Notes: generated by a model from the sequence alone, not told the origin. A stretch of DNA of 64,000 nt from Monoplex corrugatus (GCA_030674185.1 JAPXFY010000026.1:52932246-52996245), one strand, 5' to 3'; counted from the first letter of the stretch, positions 35,985 through 49,082 are shown. Translations and numbers: made by a program.

Positions 35985-36255
35985 GTGTCTGTCAAATTGT
36001 TTATTATTGTGTGGAATGTTTCAGGTATCCCTGTTATCCAGGTGTGTGTATTGTATTATTTATTATTGTGTGGAATGTTGCAGGGTATCCCTGTTCTTCA
36101 GGTGTGTATATTGTTTATTATTGTGTGGATTGTTGCAGTTATCCCTGTTCTCCAGGTGTGTGTATTGTATTGTTTGTTATTGTGTGGAATGTTCAGATAT
36201 CACTTTTCTCCAGGTATGTGTATTGTATTATTTATTATTGAGTGGAATGTTGCAG
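35985..36255 (+). repeat. ~59-bp tandem repeat containing the exon 4 splice acceptor
   Basis: About five units of CAGGTGTGTGTATTGTATTA, TTTATTATTGTGTGGAATGT, TGCAGGTATCCCTGTTCTC, some shortened. The last unit supplies the real acceptor GGAATGTTGCAG at 36244-36255. Earlier units keep TTTCAG/GTATCC, TTGCAG/GGTATC and TTGCAG/TTATCC, so each holds a potential decoy acceptor. Confidence 0.85.
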
Positions 36256-36318
36256 GTATCACACCCTGAGGTCTCAGTACAAAGAGGAAAAGAGTGAAGT
36301 GTGCGAGCAACAACACAA
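36256..36318 (+). CDS. RalGDS/RGL-family Ral GEF, exon 4
   Basis: Acceptor TGTTGCAG, donor GTAAGG; 63 bases. One base completes the Arg codon begun in exon 3, then YHTLRSQYKEEKSEVCEQQH; the last two bases start a Lys codon. This is the variable linker within the REM region. Phase fits both neighbours exactly, which supports this small exon despite weak sequence conservation. Confidence 0.8.
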
Positions 36319-36637
36319 GTAAGGTTTTATGCCAGGGTACCATTGTACAGGCATACTGCTTTCTCTTTGGATTTGTTTCCCAGTTTGCCAGACTTGTGAT
36401 GCTGATAATTTTTTTTTCTGAAGTTGTTTTTATCAGAAACAGAAAAATTACTATGTCGGGACATTTTTGTTTTTTTTGTTTTTTAGATTTGAGGTATGTT
36501 CCATTCACTGATATCCGATTCATTGTTTTTCGAAACCTCCAAATGAGTTTTGCCCATGTTCATAAAGATGTAATTTCCTCAACTGTTTTGTAAATTATAT
36601 CAAACTTTGTACATACATTTTTCATTGTATCATCATC
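36319..36637. other. RGL intron 4, start
   Basis: No exon or repeat recognised. Confidence 0.5.
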
Positions 36638-37442
36638 ATCATCAGGTGCCTTGCCGCATGGCGTTGGTGATCATGGACTTCCATCTGTCTCTATCTCGTT
36701 GCCTCAAGCATCTCTTCCACCCTCTCTGTCCTCAGCCACTCTGCAGTCCATCTAGTATCTTCTCCCTGGGTCTACCTGGTGCTGTCTTCCCCTTTAGCTT
36801 TCCCGTCATGACCAGGTGCTCCAATTCCCCCCCTCCACATAAAATGGCCTACAAATGTTGCCTGTCTTTTCTTAATCTTCCTTACGAATGATCTTGTGAC
36901 TGCCTCCATCAAGACTGTCTCGTTTGTTTTCTTTGCTGTCCATGGAACTCTCAACATTCTTCTTAGAAACCACATCTCGGCTGCCGCAATCTTGTTCTGG
37001 CTTTGCTTGTTGACTGTCCATGCCTCACAACCGTATAACAGTATTGGTTCTATATAACATTCAAGAACTCTCTTCCTTATGTTAATTGATAGGCATTTGT
37101 TGGTAAAAATGCTTTTCATCTTCTTGAATGCTGTTTTGGCATGGCCGATTCTGCTGGCTATTTCTGATGTGCATCTGCCGTCTGGTGAAATGATCGTTCC
37201 CAGGTATTTAAACTTATCAACCTGTCTCAAGGTTGTGCCATTTGCTGTGATTTTGCATGAGGGGATTTCATGTTTTTTACTGATCACCTTGACTTCAGTC
37301 TTCCCGCTGTTTAGTTCCAACCCTTTACCTTTGCTTTGTATTTCTAGTATATTCACAAGGTTTTGTAGGCCCCTTTCATTTTCTGCAACCAGCATGGTGT
37401 CATCTGCGTATCGAATGTTGTTTATCATTTTTCCTCCAACCT
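36638..37442 (-). pseudogene. RTE-like LINE ORF2, 3' part (third segment)
   Basis: The minus frame from 37442 reads KVGGKMINNIRYADDTMLVA (RT catalytic YADD). It continues through YLGTIISPDGRC, YIEPILLYGCEAWTVNKQSQ and RRMLRVPWTAKKTNETVLME, and on to RWKSMITNAMRQGT before a TGATGATGATGATG tail near 36640. The GCE-x-WT and LRVPWTA-x-(K/R)-x-N motifs fit the RTE/BovB clade. A frame break occurs near 36770. Upstream the ORF continues after the piggyBac insertion, at 40972. Confidence 0.85.
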
Positions 37443-38139
37443 TTAACCCTTTCAGTGCCAGGTAAAATGTTAAACATGTGCTTCCCCAGTGCCGGGGAAT
37501 TTTGAGGATTCGAGGGTAATAATTAACAAAAAATTCTAGTGCAAAAACTATGAGATACAAAAAAGTAACTTTATATGTTTTTTGAAGGAAAATGAATGAG
37601 GATTCTGAATCTGGGCTTATTTTGTTCTTATGTTGATGGTAAAGACCCATTGTGGCATTCCAAAGTGGAAATACATTTTTTGTGTTATCTAAAAAGTAAG
37701 TTTCCACCTCCACTGATTGACACCCAACACACTCACAACCCAAAAAACAGCTGAAAATGGCTTGTTTGTTGTCAGTTTATATACATAAATGAAAACAAAA
37801 CAGGTTATATTATAAAATATTCATGAAATGATTCCAAAAGCATGCAGATACATAAGCGAGTAACTGTCCCAACAATGACAGATCTGGTTACAGTAAACAT
37901 AAAAGTGATTGTACTCAGACACTGAACAGTCAAACTACATGACTCAGACACTGAACAGTCAAACTACATGACACAAGTTGCTTCTGTCTGTTCTTCAGTT
38001 CTGTAGGCACATGAGGGAAAAAAGGGAAAAAAACTGCCCTACCATATATGCAGGCTAAAGGTACAGGTACACACAAAGTTAGTAGTTCTTGAGGGTGTGA
38101 TACTGTTCAAAGCATGGTTCAATGCACAGTCCTGGTTTG

Positions 38140-40709
<2,570 letters not shown>

Positions 40710-40971
40710 GTGGTCCAGTTAACAAATCTTTAGCGATAATAAAGGGGTCTTCCATATGACGTATCCTAATTTACATGCTATTTTTAGATTGTACACACTC
40801 TAAGCTGACCACGTAGTATTTCTTTGTGCTCATTGGCTCAATGAGCCATGAATGAATGAAATGAATGAAAATTCGGAAAACCCCTGCGACGTCTGCGGAC
40901 GGCTCTTAGGCAATATAGCAACACCTTTTGCATCACGTCAGCTGACGGCTTATAGGCACTGAACTGGTTAA

Positions 40972-41300
40972 TCCAGGGTCTTCTTCTAGGTTTCTCATAT
41001 CGTTTTCTATTCTCATTGCAGCTGTTTGTTCCCAATACATATTTCTGATTGTTCGTAGATCTTTTCCATCAATATTGAGTCTTTCTAGTTGGTTGATCAA
41101 TTCTTCATATCTTACCAGATCGAAAGTCTTGATATAATCAACAAAGCATAACTATAAATCCTTAGTCATCTCGATTGACCTCTCTATGATAGTTCTTAGG
41201 ATGTATATTGCATTAATAGTTCCTTTCCCTTCTACAAATCCACACTGTTCATCTGCTATTTCTCTTTTGATTCTATTCCTTGTCCTCATCATGATTATTC
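40972..41300 (-). pseudogene. RTE-like LINE ORF2, middle part (second segment)
   Basis: On the minus strand the frame from 41300 contains NRIKREIADEQCGFVEGKGT, then TINAIYILRTIIERSIEMTK; further on it has RYEELINQLERLNIDGKDLR and a stretch ending RNLEEDPGL at the TTAA. These are RT palm motifs of the same LINE as 36638-37442 and 42085-42519. One in-frame stop lies near the CTTTGTTGATTATATC segment. Confidence 0.8.
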
Positions 41301-41304
41301 TTAA

Positions 41305-42080
41305 CTCTTCGGAGACGTAACAGCGGATATTCCGCTGCAGCTGGCCAAACCATTAGAGACGTGACAGCGGACATTCCGCTGCAGCTGGCCAAACCATTAG
41401 AGACGTGATAGCGGATATTCCGCTGCGGTTTTTGAAAATAGATGCAAGCCGGTCGCTGGTCTAGGGGAACTAACTACACATATAGGAACACTCTTTGGTA
41501 TCTTCTGAAGTGTTTGTTACTTCCCTTGCATTGATTTTATCCCGATTAGTTAGTTTTTGCCTTTATCCAAACCAACCGGAGTGACTGTCCTTGCACCAAA
41601 ATGGCGACATTTAGGCCTTCTTCTTCTTCTTCTTCTTCTTCAAAGGATCGTCATAATCACTTTGCTGCTTCACCTGTGTGAAAACAAAGCTGTGTTTGTT
41701 CTTTTATATCTTCTGGTCATTCCAAGGACTTGTGATTACCTGGATTTCTGGATTACCTGGTCAAGAACGGGTGTTTTACTGACTTTATGTGTTGGATTAC
41801 TGTCAATCAAAAACTTCTTTCCCAGAGCCAAAACCCTACCCCATTTCACCTTCTAGGAAGGTAAGTAGAATAGATGTATTGTCCTTGTATGTAGGTTCAG
41901 CTCAAAGAGCGTAAACTGAATTTTATTTTGATATAAAATATGTTCTTGTGCTGTAAAATCTGTATTTTTGAGAATTTTTTGAAAACCCCCCAAAATCGTG
42001 CGTCGCCAAGGGTTGTGGCAGGTCCCGATGATCGCGTCCACAGTGGTTGTGCAAGGCAACTATATTACGTCTTCAAAGAG
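41305..42080. mobile_element. non-autonomous TTAA element (776 bp) with subterminal repeats
   Basis: Flanked by TTAA at 41301-41304 and 42081-42084. Terminal repeats are CTCTTCGGAGACGTAA and, from the right, CTCTTTGAAGACGTAA (14 of 16 match). Near the left end a 44-base unit (AGACGTGACAGCGGACATTC, CGCTGCAGCTGGCCAAACCA, TTAG) is present about 2.5 times, each with the palindrome GCGGATATTCCGC or a variant. No transposase. It splits the RTE coding sequence between ...HVTKIL and LRIIMMRTR. Confidence 0.9.
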
Positions 42081-42084
42081 TTAA

Positions 42085-42519
42085 TAGGATTTTTGTTACA
42101 TGACTCATCAAACTGATTGTGCGATGGAGTTCACATTCTGTAGCCCCTGTCTTCTTTGAAAGAGCAATGAAAATTGATTTTGAAGTGTCTTTAGGGATTT
42201 TTCCAGTGTTGTAAATTTCATTTAGGAGGACTGTTATTTTTTCAATATCAAATTCCTCCAGGGCTTCAATCATCTCTGTAATAATGTTGTCTGGTCCTGG
42301 GGCTTTTCCTGGTTTCATCTTTTTCAGTGCTGCTCTAATTTCATCTTTCATTATGGGTGGTCCTTCAAAGTTTTTTCTTATAATGTGTTCTTCGTTTCTG
42401 TCATCTTCAAAAAGGTCTTTAATGTACTCTCCCCATCTTTCTAATATTTTTGTCTTTTTCCATGATAAGTGTACCATCTTTCGAATTTTCAGTGTATAAA
42501 AAAACATGAATCCTGTCAC
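42085..42519 (-). pseudogene. RTE-like LINE ORF2, RT N-terminal part (first segment)
   Basis: The minus frame reads WGEYIKDLFEDDRNEEHIIR, then MKDEIRAALKKMKPGKAPGP, DNIITEMIEALEEFDIEKIT and up to SLMSHVTKIL at the TTAA. K-x-GKAPGPD-x-I is RT block 1. The element is 5'-truncated near 42500. No endonuclease is seen. Confidence 0.85.
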
Positions 42520-42566
42520 CCATGCCCCTCTGCCTAGACTGCGCCCTGTTCACTGGACTGAGTTAA

Positions 42567-42774
42567 CCCTTTGACTCCCGCACCCTGTCAGCATCCTGCA
42601 TTGTCAACCATGCTAGCTTAGTTAAAAACTTGACCCTCACCCTGTCCACCAGCTTCTTGCAGGAAGTTGGTGGATAAGGTGAGGGAATCAAGGGGTTTAA
42701 GTTGGTGGATAGGGTGAGGGAATCAAGGGGGTTAAGTTTTTGCAGTTGGTGGATAGGGTATGGAAGTCAAAGAG
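42567..42774. mobile_element. palindromic TTAA MITE, copy 3
   Basis: Flanked by TTAA at 42563-42566 and 42775-42778. Left end CCCTTTGACTCCCGCACCCT, right end GGGTATGGAAGTCAAAGAG. The inner part is partly duplicated (two GTTGGTGGATA...GAATCAAGGGG blocks). Confidence 0.85.
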
Positions 42775-42919
42775 TTAAAACATGGCTGCATACTGCTTAC
42801 CCAAACTGAACGCAGGAAGGCTTCATCATAGCCATGCTGTACTGCCATTATTTTGGAAGTTCACCATCAGTCTAACTCAAGCTGTTTTCTGTTCTGCTGA
42901 TAGATTCACTTGTATAAAT

Positions 42920-43060
42920 ATGCGTGTGTGTGTGCACACGCGCGCATACGTGTGTGTGCGCATGCGTGTGTGTGCATGTTTGAGTGTGTGTGTGTGTAAT
43001 TCCATTATTAACAAAAATGTGTGTGTGCGTGAGAGTGTCTGTGCGTGTGTTTGATTCCAT
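42920..43060. repeat. (GT)n/(GTGC)n microsatellites
   Basis: Interrupted GT/GC repeats, including two copies of TTCCATTATTAACAAAAATG. Confidence 0.85.
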
Positions 43061-43178
43061 TATTAACAAAAATGTGAATATCCAAATTGTGTAAAGAAAT
43101 AGAAGGCTCAAGAGCTGTACATGCAGGAAAAACAGATTATAACAATTTATTTGTCCACCCAGATATATGGACATTTAA

Positions 43179-43300
43179 CCCTTTGAGTCCTACACCCTAT
43201 CCACCAGTTGCAAAAACTTAACCCTTAACTATTAAGTTTTTGCTTTGCTAGCATGGTTGACAATGCAGGATAGTGGTAAACAGGGTGCCAGAGTCAAATG
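43179..43300. mobile_element. palindromic TTAA MITE, copy 4 (short)
   Basis: Flanked by TTAA at 43175-43178 and 43301-43304. Left CCCTTTGAGTCCTACACCCT, right CAGGGTGCCAGAGTCAAATG. The inner hairpin is reduced to TTAACCCTTAACTATTAAG. Confidence 0.75.
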
Positions 43301-43432
43301 TTAATTACGTACAAAAAAACCTGTTTTTTTTAAAATTAGAGCTGAAAGGCGAACACATTGAGCAGTAGGCACTACAGATTATGAGATACAATTATTTTCC
43401 TTGCCGTTTGAATTCTGTGTTCTGATTTGCAG

Positions 43433-43617
43433 AACATTCAGATGCGTGTTATCAGTATGGTTGGACAAATATCCAGAGGACTTCCGAGAATTGCCAGACT
43501 TCCCATGTCTTTCTTTGCTTGAAAGCTTTGCAAGGGAGGTCATTCCAGACAGTGATTTGGCAGCAAAGGCTCAGCAGCGTCTGGATGTTTTCAAGAAGGA
43601 AATTGCCAATAAAGAAG
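43433..43617 (+). CDS. RalGDS/RGL-family Ral GEF, exon 5 (end of REM domain)
   Basis: Acceptor TGATTTGCAG, donor GTGAAT; 185 bases. After the split Lys codon it reads TFRCVLSVWLDKYPEDFREL, PDFPCLSLLESFAREVIPDS, DLAAKAQQRLDVFKKEIANK E. The W-L-D-x-(Y/H)PEDF-x-E/L-P-x-FPCL string is characteristic of RalGDS/RGL proteins. One base carries over to the next exon. Confidence 0.95.
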
Positions 43618-43859
43618 GTGAATTTTGTTTTGTTTTGGGTCTTTATGTATTTATTTGTCTACCCAGGATTTTGGATTCATAAGTTACATGCAATGTTTGT
43701 TTGCCTGTGATTTTTTTTTCTCACACATGCGCTCACAGACAGACAGACATACATTGTGCAGGTAGTATTCTTACAGTCCTTCAAATGGGGATTTGCTGAT
43801 ACTGCATACTTGTCTGATTCTGACTGACATACTCACATTCGTATGATTTCACGCAGCAC

Positions 43860-44360
43860 AGTTCCCCCGTGGGGATGCCGGGGGCTTTTCAGTATAAATA
43901 GTATTCCCACCTTCTGGAAATTCTGTGCTAGAAATTTCTTCTTTTCTGTTGCTCTTCTTGTTCCTTCCTCGTTCCTTTGCTTTCTGTCATTTCTTCCTAT
44001 CATTTTCTGCCTTGCTAGTCCATTCACCTGTATGTGTTCAATAAAGTCTTACGTACTTTCTTTTAGGATTGATAGTTGGGTACATGTATTAAGTGCAGTT
44101 TTGGCTCTAGGGAAGTGTGATATGCAGAAACAATTTTAGGTAATTTAGGCCCATTTTTATGTATAGTTTAGTGTCCTTAGTTATGCTTAAATTTGTGTTC
44201 AGGCATGTTTTTTTAAATCCCCTGATGATACATTGGATGGGGCGGTCAGCGCCAGGAGCAACTCATTAGATTATGTGGCCAAATGCATTGATATGTGTAC
44301 TTTTGTTTTTCTTTTTTTTATCCTGTTGAAGTAAGCAGTTGACTGGGCTTTAAGTTAAAA
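43860..44360 (+). repeat. family A copy
   Basis: Begins TCCCCCGTGGGGATGCCGGG and follows the consensus to GTTGAAGTA at about 44334. The final GCCCTGATATGG block is lost and only GCAGTTGACTGGGCTTTAAG remains. Confidence 0.85.
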
Positions 44361-44399
44361 TGACGGTGACAATATGCAATTCACATGATGTCTCAAACA

Positions 44400-44613
<214 letters not shown>

Positions 44614-44721
44614 TTGTAGACATTTTGTCAGCCCTTCAGTATTTTAACATTAACACATTATTCTACCATTAAACTCTGATCCTTATATTTTCTTCACAGT
44701 AACAGTGATTTTTTTCCCCAG

Positions 44722-44855
44722 TGGAGACCATTCAGTTTCGGTTTTCCATCTGTGATGAAGTGGATCATATGATGGACATGGAGGTCCCCAAACCATTCTC
44801 CTTCAATGACATCTCTCCACGCATGTTTGCTGAGCAGCTCACGCTCAGAGATGCT
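44722..44855 (+). CDS. RalGDS/RGL-family Ral GEF, exon 6 (start of RasGEF domain)
   Basis: Acceptor TTTTTCCCCAG, donor GTAAGT; 134 bases, ending in phase 0. It reads VETIQFRFSICDEVDHMMDM, EVPKPFSFNDISPRMFAEQL, TLRDA. F-x-ISP-x-x-(F/I)AEQLT-x-(R/L)DA opens the CDC25-homology catalytic domain; the sentence continues in the next exon as ELF. Confidence 0.95.
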
Positions 44856-44954
44856 GTAAGTTTTCTCTTGAATAAAAAAAGATCTGGTCTGTTTCTTTGC
44901 ATCTGTCTTCTCCACTGTTGTGAGTTGTGGGTTGCCTGTGTTATGTAATGGTGT

Positions 44955-44960
44955 GTGTCA

Positions 44961-44996
<36 letters not shown>

Positions 44997-45290
44997 ATGT
45001 GTGAGTGATGAGTGTGTGTGTGTGTGAGATTGTGAGTGTTCGTTCGTTCCTTGATTTAACGTCTTTTCACTATAAGTGATATTAGACGGTTTGTGAGTGT
45101 GTGTGTGTGTGTGAGAGATTGTGAGTGAGTGTGTATGTGTGTGTGCATGAGAGATTGTGAGTGAGTGTGTATGTGTGTGTGTGTGTGAGATTGTGAGTGT
45201 GTGTGTGTGTGTAGATTGTGAGTGAGTGTGTGTGTGAGATTGTGAGTGTGTGTATGCGTGTGTGTGTGTGTGTGTGTGTGTTAGCGAGAG
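44955..45290. repeat. (GT)n-rich tract with LINE tail insert
   Basis: GT, GTGA and GA repeats, interrupted at 45038-45092 by a non-repetitive LINE end. Confidence 0.9.
45038..45092 (-). mobile_element. 3' end of the I-like LINE, solo fragment
   Basis: GTTCGTTCGTTCCTTGATTT, AACGTCTTTTCACTATAAGT and GATATTAGACGG are the reverse complement of the tail at 22050-22107. Only ~55 bases were inserted. Confidence 0.85.
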
Positions 45291-45399
45291 AGAGACAGAA
45301 ACTGTCTGTCCATCAGCACCATCTTTTAAAAGAAGTGTGTGTGCATGTCAATCCAGAAATGTATCTAAGCAGATCAGAACTTTTTTTAAGAATGATTGC

Positions 45400-45800
45400 A
45401 TTTTGTTGTATGTTACATGTCTGTATATGTACCTGTGTCTGTATCTCTATATATATGTATCTCTATATCTATATCTGTATCCATATTTATATCTATATCT
45501 ACATCTGTGTCTATATCTATAAAGAATGGTTGCCTTTTTTTCATGTTACATGTCTGTATCTGTACCTGTATCTATATCTATATCTGTATCTGTGTCTATA
45601 TCTATAAAGAATTATTGCCTTTTTTGTTACATGTCTGTATCTGTACCTGTATCTGTATCTATATCTGTATCTATGTCTATATCTATAAAGAATGGTTGCC
45701 TTTTTTTCATGTTACATGTCTGTATCTGTACCTGTATCTGTATCTGTATCTATATCTGTACCTATGTCTATATCTATAAAGAATGATTGCCTTTTTTTGT
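45400..45800 (+). repeat. ~85-100-bp minisatellite with internal (TATCTG)n
   Basis: Four units: AAAGAATGGTTGCCTTTTTT, CATGTTACATGTCTGTATCT, then a variable number of TATCTG/TACCTG hexamers ending CTATATCTATA. Hexamer number varies between units. Confidence 0.9.
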
Positions 45801-45821
45801 TACATGTCTGTATCTGTTTTA

Positions 45822-46098
45822 GGTAATTTATGTCCGTTTTAATATATGTTTTGGTGTCCTTAGAAATGCTTGAATTTGTATTCGGGTGTGTTTTTTTAAA
45901 TCCCCTGTGCGATAAATTGGACTGAGTGGTCAGTGCTGGGGTCATGTCCTGAGATTATGTGCGCGAATGCATTGATAAGTGTACTTAATTTTCTTTTTTT
46001 TTTTTTTTTCTGTTGCAGCTTTATATGTTTTGAAGTGGTTGTAGCCCTGATATGGCTCTAGGCAGTCAACTGGGCTTTAAACAACAATAGCAATAAAT
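45822..46098 (+). repeat. family A copy, 3' half
   Basis: From TTTTAGGTAATTTATGTCCG to GCCCTGATATGGCTCTAGGC, then AGTCAACTGGGCTTTAAACA and an AACAATAGCAATAAA tail. The break point coincides with the end of the hexamer minisatellite. Confidence 0.85.
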
Positions 46099-46224
46099 AT
46101 CTGTATCTATATCCATATCGCTATATGTGTGTTGATTTATTATGTACATTTTCTTCAGATTCAGTAGAGTTGTAAGTGCTTGATATTTGAGGTAGATGTA
46201 ATAACATGCACATGTCGTCCACAG

Positions 46225-46437
46225 GAGTTGTTCAGGAGAGTGGTTCCCCATCACTGCCTGGGTTCCGTGTGGGGTAAGAGAGACAAAAAGGGCAGTAACG
46301 AAGCTCCTAGCGTGCAAGCCACCGTCGAACAATTCAATCGTGTCTCTCTCCGCGTCATCACCACAGTGCTTAAACAGCGTGACCTTAAACTGTCTTCCCG
46401 TGCTAAGATACTGCTCAAATGGATCACCATTGCTCAG
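46225..46437 (+). CDS. RalGDS/RGL-family Ral GEF, exon 7 (RasGEF domain)
   Basis: Acceptor CGTCCACAG, donor GTGGGT; 213 bases, phase 0 at both ends. It reads ELFRRVVPHHCLGSVWGKRD, KKGSNEAPSVQATVEQFNRV, SLRVITTVLKQRDLKLSSRA, KILLKWITIAQ. ELF-x-x-(V/L)-x-x-x-(C)LG-x-x-W, PSV-x-ATV-x-QFN and RA-x-(I/L)L-x-KWI-x-(I/V)A are RalGDS/RGL signature strings. Confidence 0.97.
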
Positions 46438-46587
46438 GTGGGTTACAAGATTTGGGTGCAGGAGAGGAAGATAGTGTGACTGTTGGAGCGGATGTATAAT
46501 CTGTGGAACTTGGGTACAAGATATTGCTTGTCACAATGAGTTGTTTGAGAATGAATTGATCAATCTCACTTCTCTCAGGTGGTTGTA

Positions 46588-47102
46588 ATCCCCCTGTGGG
46601 GATGCTGGGGGCTCTTTCAGTATAAATAGTATCCCCACCTTCTGGAAATTCTGTGCTAGAAATTTCCTCTTTTCTGTCACCATCTTTGTTTCTGCCTTGT
46701 TCCTTTGCTTTCTGTCATTTATTCCTATCATTTTCTGCCTTGCTGATCTATTCATCTGTATGTGTTTGATAAAATCTTGCATACTTTTTCTTAGGGAGGT
46801 GAGACATGCAGAAGCAATTGTATGTAATTTATGCCTGTTTTTATATATGTTTTGGCGTCCTTAGGTATGCTTTAATTTGTATTCAGATGTGTTTTTTAAA
46901 TCCCTTGTGCGATAAATTGGACGGAGTGGTCAACACCAGGGGCATGTCCTCAGATTATGTGCACGAATGTATTGATATGTGTACTTAATTTTTTTTTTTT
47001 TTTTCCTGTTGAAATTTTGTAGGTTTTGAAGCAGTTATAGCCCTGATATGGCTTTACGCAGTCGGCTGGGCTTTAAACATAAATAACAGTAACAGTAACA
47101 GG
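46588..47102 (+). repeat. family A copy, full length
   Basis: Begins CCCCCTGTGGGGATGCTGGG and ends GCCCTGATATGGCTTTACGC, AGTCGGCTGGGCTTTAAACA, followed by TAAATAACAGTAACAGTAAC. A deletion of ~50 bases occurs after CTTAGG near 46795. Confidence 0.9.
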
Positions 47103-47464
47103 TGTATGTATTATAGTAAGAGTTCCCAGAGAATTGATAGATCTCACTATTCTTAGTTTGGAGTTGTTCTTTCTGCACTCAGATAGTTTCGTATGTATTC
47201 CACCCAAATGTGCCTGCAGTTATCTGGCAGACTCCCTGAGTCTGTGCTAAACCCTATGTGCTGGCAAAGTCTGGAAATTGGCGGGTGAATGGAAGAAGGG
47301 GGAGCGGGGAATAAGCAGACACCATTAGAATGATGGAAACGGTAAGATGGGCAATGAACAGGCCAGGCTTTAATGTTGCGGGCTGGGATTGAACTCAAGA
47401 TCTGTTATCTTGAGACCATGGTTCTGTTAAAACAACTAATCACACCATGGGCTGCCTGGTTCTA

Positions 47465-47895
47465 AGCTGCCAGTCAGTACCTAAGGCAGTTTACTTTCCA
47501 GTCAGTACCTAAGGCATTTCTACTGTAAGTTGCCAGTCAGTACCTAAGGCATTTTTACTGTAAGTTGCTAGTCAGTACCTAAGGCATTTTAGTGTAAGTT
47601 GCCAGTCAGTACCTAAGGCATTTTTACTGTAAGTTGCCAGTCAGTACCTAAGGCATTTTTACTGTAAGTTGCCAATCAGTACCTAAGGCATTTTACTGTA
47701 AGTTGCCAGTCAGTACCTAAGGCATTTTACTGTAAGTTGCCAGTCAATACCTAAGGCATTTTACTGTAAGTTGCCAGTCAATACCGAAGGCATTTTTACT
47801 GTAAGTTGCCAGTCAGTACCTAAGGCATTTTACTGTAAGCTGCCAGTCAGTACCTAAGGCATTTTACTGTAAGTTGCCTGTCAGTGCCTAAGGCT
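47465..47895. repeat. 34-bp minisatellite, about 12 units
   Basis: The unit is CAGTCAGTACCTAAGGCATT plus TTACTGTAAGTTGC, with 1-2 base length variation in the T run. It ends about 120 bases before exon 8. Confidence 0.95.
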
Positions 47896-48013
47896 TTAAA
47901 GGTCTTAGCTATCTGCCAAAATTGTCTCTGTTTTGTACAGAAATGATCTTTGTCTAGGTGGAAAGTGACGTCCAAGAAATCAGATGATGCTGAATGGTGT
48001 TATTCTGTGACAG

Positions 48014-48117
48014 GAATTACGTGAGCTGAAGAACTTCTCCTCCCTCAGGGCCATTTTATCTGGTCTTCAGTCTCACCCTGTCTACCGACTACGTAAATGT
48101 TGGTCTGCGGTCCCCAA
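48014..48117 (+). CDS. RalGDS/RGL-family Ral GEF, exon 8 (RasGEF domain)
   Basis: Acceptor TCTGTGACAG, donor GTAAGT; 104 bases. It reads [34 protein letters not shown] and two bases of a Lys codon. (C/L)R-x-L(K/R)NFSS-x-x-A(I/V)-x-(S)-x-LQS-x-x-(I/V)-(Y/H)RL is the conserved catalytic-domain core. Confidence 0.97.
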
Positions 48118-48353
48118 GTAAGTAGTTTTAATTTTGATATGTCTGAAGCTTTTGGTATTGTAATGTATTCAAAATTATCTGCTAGTTCAGTCACAAACCT
48201 GAACATAAGTTACTACCTGTGGCAGGTTGTCACACACACATATACACACACGCACATTCATATCATATAAAATGACATAATTCCCCCTTTTTTTTTTTTA
48301 AAAGTTGCGCACATGACTGTTCATGAGAACATGAATGAAATAAAGCATAATAC

Positions 48354-48925
48354 CAGAGCCTGGAATTCGTTGCGGAAACGAGGATTTCCGCGGAAATCAA
48401 AATCGAAAATCGCGCAAAAATATATTTTTCGCGTTAAAAAAAATCGACGACCATACTTTAAAAAAAAGAAGAAAAAAAGGAGCATGCAGAAATGGTCATT
48501 TGTGAGGCAGACACAGAGGGTAAGGACACCACAGAAGGAAAGGACATCACAGAGGATGAATACACCACAGAGAGCATACCTGATCAAGCACAGACAGAAA
48601 CCAAACAAAAAAAAAAGCAAACATCTCTGGCAAGATTCTTTCGTCGTTCTGACTTGGATAAGCCTTCTAGCTAGTTTTGATGAATATGTCTGTGTATGAA
48701 CACACTGAAACGATCTGCTGTGTATGATGGATCCTGATCTTGTGCCCAATGTTTATTAAATACTCTTTTGACTGATATTCATTGTGATTTTCAGTGTGTT
48801 AGATGCCTTTAAATTTGTCTCCAGAATGCCTCAGAATGCACAGATTTTAGTCTTGATTTAAAACATTTTCCGGGGACCTCCCCAGAAGTTTCCTCTTTTT
48901 TTTTTCTTAGCAATTCCAGGCTCTG
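48354..48925. mobile_element. non-autonomous hAT-like element
   Basis: Terminal inverted repeats CAGAGCCTGGAATT (left) and its complement at the right end. The same 6-base flank TAATAC (48348-48353, 48926-48931) looks like the target duplication. hAT elements usually duplicate 8 bases, so the superfamily is tentative; CAGAG...CTCTG ends favour hAT. A short frame inside (48492-48674) ends LARFFRRSDLDKPSS and may be a transposase remnant. It lies 72 bases before exon 9. Confidence 0.75.
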
Positions 48926-48997
48926 TAATACTCATACTGAAAGGATTATGAATGAAATAAAGCTCAATATTGATGTGGAATTATTTCTCATTGACAG

Positions 48998-49082
48998 AGA
49001 AACCGTGGTGCTGTTTGAAGAGCTTTCTGATATCTTCTCTGGTGAAAACAACCAGCTCAACTCTCGTGAACTGCTGATGAAG
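48998..49082 (+). CDS. RalGDS/RGL-family Ral GEF, exon 9 (RasGEF domain)
   Basis: Acceptor CTCATTGACAG, donor GTGGGT; 85 bases, ends in phase 0. After the split Lys: ETVVLFEELSDIFSGENNQL, NSRELLMK. F-x-x-LS-(D/E)IFS-x-ENN-x-x-x-SRELL is diagnostic for RalGDS/RGL. Confidence 0.97.

Noticed and set aside
47465..47895. Regular 34-bp repeats that could suggest a CRISPR array
   Set aside because: Units abut directly with no unique spacers, and the context is eukaryotic; it is a minisatellite.
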